The translations under genes were made by a program, and so were the position numbers. A model generated the notes under the pieces. That model did not search any database. It was not told where the DNA came from and worked only from the letters and a program-made list of their open reading frames with translations. Source: GCA-003244245 sp963823755 (GTDB lineage Bacteria > Actinomycetota > Actinomycetes > Mycobacteriales > Pseudonocardiaceae). Taken from it: a stretch of DNA of 64,000 nt. Position 1 is the first letter of the stretch. Every line of letters starts with the position of its first letter. The DNA is taken from positions 62,001-126,000 of the forward strand of contig CAWGMP010000002.1 in the NCBI GenBank assembly GCA_963823755.1. The letters are read 5' to 3'. This document shows, in pieces, positions 61,406 to 64,000 of the stretch.

Positions 61406-61580
61406 CACACCGAAACGCCCCCCTGCACTACCGGCGGGAGCCGTTCTGCGGCGTCACGATGGTCTCGCAAACACCCCTCGCTTCGGCGCTATCCGTGGGT
61501 ATGCCCGTGCTGGCACCATCCTCAGCATGCGGGTCCTCGGCGTCGACGCCTACACCAAAGGATGGATCGGCGTCGAGCCG
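61226..61580 (+). repeat. Duplicated block, copy 2
   Basis: Contains TTTTGCAAGATCACCGGTAG and, from ~61455, the same promoter-and-start segment as the DUF429 gene (GGTATGCCCGTGCTGGCACC, ATGCGGGTCCTCGGCGTCG). Confidence 0.6.
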
Positions 61581-61583
61581 GTC
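61530..61583 (+). pseudogene. DUF429 start fragment (duplicate)
   Basis: MRVLGVDAYTKGWIGVEP, the first 18 codons of a DUF429 gene, then breaks off at the 3' end of the HNH-like gene. Confidence 0.6.
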
Positions 61584-61586
61584 GTC

Positions 61587-62483
61587 TTACCCACCCGGAT
61601 ACGCTGGCCAGTCGACGGGTTTTGGCGCATCCCACGGCCACGGTCCCTGCGCGGACAACCGCTCGCCCGGCTGCAAGCCGACGCGGCCGCCACCGCACAC
61701 GAACACTCGGCCCAGCGCGCTGTAGGCGTCCGGGTCGAGAACTGGGTGGGTAGCCAGGTCGAGTTCGGTCGGGGGCTCCGGCCACAGTCGGGTGATCAGG
61801 TGCGTGGCCTCGAAGGGGTGCTCGAAGTCCTGGAGCGGATGGAACACCAGCTGGAAGACCGCCATCCGACCGTCCCTGAGGCTGAACCCCTGCAATGCGG
61901 CGTTACCAGTTCCTCCCGCACCATCGTCCCGGAAGGTCTTGTTAAGTAAGATCCTTTTGAATGCTGGCACCTGCACCGGGCTCGCCTTCACGTCGACGAC
62001 GGCGACCCACAGCGACAGGTCGTCGAGGATCTCCCCATGAAGCAGCGCGGTCAGCGCGGCCGTGGGGAAGGACGTCCACGGGTTGCACCGATTCTTGGCG
62101 TCACCACTGCGGGCGGCGAACGCAATGTGCTCGGTCTCGGGATGACGTGCCAGAAGCATCGTCTTGATCATCCAGCGCGCGAACGCCGCCGTCGCCTTGG
62201 CATCAAGGGCCTGCAAGTCATCGAGCGCCGCTCGGACATGAAGTTTGGCGGTCTTCTCGAACCGAGTGTCGAGAACTCCGTTGCATGTCTTACAGAGCCG
62301 CAGTATTACGCGCGGCATGTGGCCTGATTCCACAGGCTTGTCGTCGCGGTCCAGCAGTGGCGCCCCGTTGATCTCCACGGTGAAGGGTGCCGGGCCGGGC
62401 CACCTAGACAGTAGCCACTGTGGAAGGACGTGCTCGCGTGAATCGGCGCGGGCACCGCAGAACGGGCACGAGCGGGCGGTCAT
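61587..62483 (-). CDS. HNH-like zinc-binding protein
   Basis: ATG 62483: SCPFCGARADSREHVLPQWL, then LRLCKTCNGVLDTRFE. The Cys-X2-Cys, EH-X2-P-X-W and second Cys-X2-Cys-Asn pattern is that of HNH-like nuclease or HNH-derived proteins. The remaining ~200 residues (ILDDLSLWVAVVDVKASPV, MAVFQLVFHPLQDFEHPFEA) have no domain I can name. The C-terminal ~45 residues (GGGRVGLQPGERLSAQG) run into the duplicated DUF429 segment and may be altered. It could be a nuclease of a defence system, but this is unproven. Confidence 0.6.
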   Translation of the reverse strand: MTARSCPFCGARADSREHVLPQWLLSRWPGPAPFTVEINGAPLLDRDDKPVESGHMPRVILRLCKTCNGVLDTRFEKTAKLHVRAALDDLQALDAKATAAFARWMIKTMLLARHPETEHIAFAARSGDAKNRCNPWTSFPTAALTALLHGEILDDLSLWVAVVDVKASPVQVPAFKRILLNKTFRDDGAGGTGNAALQGFSLRDGRMAVFQLVFHPLQDFEHPFEATHLITRLWPEPPTELDLATHPVLDPDAYSALGRVFVCGGGRVGLQPGERLSAQGPWPWDAPKPVDWPAYPGG

Positions 62484-63114
62484 GCATAGACGCTAGCGCG
62501 CCGGTTCGTTGAGGGTCGGTGAGTGACCGGTCTGGATGATCTCTGGCTGTCCGCAGATTGTCCGCAAGACGTCCACAGATGACCAACGGCGACCAACGCT
62601 GCCAAACGGTGTACGTGCAGCTCAGAGATGGTGCAACCATGATCCCCGCTGGTCGACCTGGTACAGGCCGCGCTTGCTGATGTAGCGCCGCCGGGAGAAC
62701 GCCGACAAGGACCTTGATGGTCGAGACGACCGGGGCTTGCGGGCACGTCGGGTGACGTTGGACAACGTTGGGTGGCGGCGTGTGCTGGGCTCGTACCCGA
62801 TTTGTACCGGGTCGTTCCCGGCCCTGGACATGATCGCTTCGGTGCGAGCGCTGATCGGCCGTTCGTTCGCGTGCCTGCGAGTGTCGTTGTGTGCCGCTGA
62901 GCTGCGGCTACGCGCTGACGTGGGTTGACCTGTGTGGGACTTGTCGCGCCATTTTCGCTGACGGCTTACTGACGATGATCCTGTGAACCCCGGTGTGGAA
63001 GGCTGTGCCCAATGCGCGATTAGGACCTCGGTCTGTGGCCGGTCGCGGCGCGGCGCCGGGTCGTTGACGGTGGTTCTGGTCGGCGGTAATAGCTAGACGC
63101 CGCCTAACGAAGAG
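62484..63114. other. Intergenic, no gene seen
   Basis: About 630 bp of short frames. It contains clustered CGACCAACG/GACAACGTTGG-type words (62580-62770), which could be binding sites. Confidence 0.35.
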
Positions 63115-63120
63115 ATGCAC

Positions 63121-64000
63121 ATGGGCCAGATGCAGCAGGGGGCGTCGGTGCGGCGGTATCAGAGTCTGCGGCTGTGGTTCGGTGTTCCTGCGCTGTTGGC
63201 GGGTACGGGCGTTGGGGTGTTGACGAATATCGCGACTTCAAACCCAACGTGGCCGGTGGTGACGGGCCTGGTGGCGGCGGTGACGGTGACGGTGGTTTTG
63301 TCGGTGCGGCAGGCGGCTCGCGATGAGCAGGAGCGGTTGAGGGGTTTGCGCGAGGTTCGGGCACAGGTACTGGAGTCGCTGCGGCCGGTGCCTCGCGCCC
63401 CGGAGGAACACACGATCAGTTCGCTGTTGGCGGCCACCAGCGCACTGGCTCGGTTCGTCGCTCGTGAGCGCGAGAAGCAGGAAGTGCTGGCCTGGTGTCT
63501 GGACCCTGCTAGGCCAGCGCTGCGGGTGCTGGCCGGTCCGGGGGGTGTGGGCAAGAGCCGGTTGGCTGCGGAGGTCGCGGGTGAGTTGCCGGAGCCGTGG
63601 GCGGCAGGTCGGGTGGTCACCGGCTGTGTCGATGAGGTGTGGGGGGCGGTGCTGGCATGCGGGGACCCGACGCTGATCGTTGTTGACGACGCCGATACCG
63701 AACCTGATGTGGTGGGGTTGGTGCGGCAGGTGATTGCGCAAGGGGGCGGCCAGCAGCAGATCAAGCTGCTGGTGGTGGTCCGTGACAGGGAGGCTTTCGG
63801 GACGTGGCTGCGCAAGCAGCTGCCAGAGGAGTTGGCGCTGCGCTGGCCAACGACCGATCTCCAGGTCATCGGCGGTGCCGGGGATCGGCGTCGCTGGTTC
63901 GTCCAGGCGGCTCGGGCCTACGCCGCTGCGCTGGAGGTCCCTCCTCCGCCGGTGACTGACTTGGATACGCGCCCGGTCGGTGTTGACGGGGAGCCGATGG
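63121..64000 (+). CDS. Membrane-anchored P-loop (STAND-like) NTPase, partial
   Basis: Open from ATG 63121 (GAAGAG seven bases upstream) to the window end, at least 293 residues. Two N-terminal hydrophobic helices (LWFGVPALLAGTGVGVLT and WPVVTGLVAAVTVTVVLSV) precede a charged helix (RDEQERLRGLREVRAQVLE) and a P-loop domain with Walker A GPGGVGKS (139-146) and Walker B TLIVVDDAD (Asp189/190), then RRRWFVQAARAYA. Fits NACHT/NB-ARC-like signalling ATPases, with a C-terminal sensor presumably beyond the window. Effector unknown. Confidence 0.75.
   Translation, partial: MGQMQQGASVRRYQSLRLWFGVPALLAGTGVGVLTNIATSNPTWPVVTGLVAAVTVTVVLSVRQAARDEQERLRGLREVRAQVLESLRPVPRAPEEHTISSLLAATSALARFVAREREKQEVLAWCLDPARPALRVLAGPGGVGKSRLAAEVAGELPEPWAAGRVVTGCVDEVWGAVLACGDPTLIVVDDADTEPDVVGLVRQVIAQGGGQQQIKLLVVVRDREAFGTWLRKQLPEELALRWPTTDLQVIGGAGDRRRWFVQAARAYAAALEVPPPPVTDLDTRPVGVDGEPM

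Overview
The window is high-GC actinobacterial DNA. XRE/TPR, DUF397 and DUF5753-type regulators, DUF429 and DUF4186 proteins, GTG/TTG starts and lipobox or Tat-like signals suggest a Pseudonocardiaceae-like mycelial actinomycete. This is inference from gene types; no rRNA or tRNA gene was seen. Much of the window is accessory DNA: conflict (defence-like) NTPase genes lie between many broken insertion sequences and a dispersed 702-bp inverted-repeat element.

Layout. 0-10.3 kb: a family III CoA-transferase overlapping an acyl-CoA ligase/acyl-CoA dehydrogenase fusion (frameshifted), a relic zinc-finger anti-sigma-like gene, and a minus-strand sugar ABC importer operon (lipoprotein, duplicated ATPase, permease). 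10.4-24 kb: a mobile-element graveyard (IS982-like, integrase-type, IS110, IS3) containing one good alpha/beta hydrolase gene, a DUF4186 relic, and a compact two-gene tyrosine-recombinase element (17408-21300) inserted cleanly into an IS110 transposase. 23.9-30.5 kb: a candidate conflict operon (S-4TM pore-forming effector, then a kinase-like/P-loop/TPR STAND protein split at a G8 tract) beside a LuxR regulator with a degenerate receiver, followed by an MNT antitoxin whose HEPN partner is cut to 26 residues. 31-34.7 kb: integrase and IS6 relics and a complete IS66 element with an 8-bp target duplication. 34.9-39 kb: a TIR-STAND-WD40 protein with 14 similar WD40 blades. 39.5-45.7 kb: small genes, repeat copies, a SnoaL-like protein, an IS6 element next to a P450 stump, and a secreted glycosidase-like protein. 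45.7-49.8 kb: a CHAT protease-STAND-TPR protein. 50.2-55.1 kb: a full-length 702-bp element, then a NarL-type two-component system joined into one frame by a one-base shift. 55.2-58.4 kb: scraps of STAND/WD40 genes and IS6, then an XRE regulator operon. 58.7-62.5 kb: a DUF429 gene cut by IS630, a partial duplication of that locus, and an HNH-like protein. From 63.1 kb to the end: the start of another membrane-anchored P-loop NTPase.

How it fits together. TIR, S-4TM and CHAT are three different effectors linked to signal-transducing NTPases with TPR or WD40 sensors; two further STAND fragments and the terminal NTPase add to this. That is the signature of a conflict-system island. Single-base frameshifts in otherwise well-preserved genes recur across the window; in most of those checked the extra base is an insertion. 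They reflect either real decay or indel errors in the assembly, and this should be settled before any gene is called dead.
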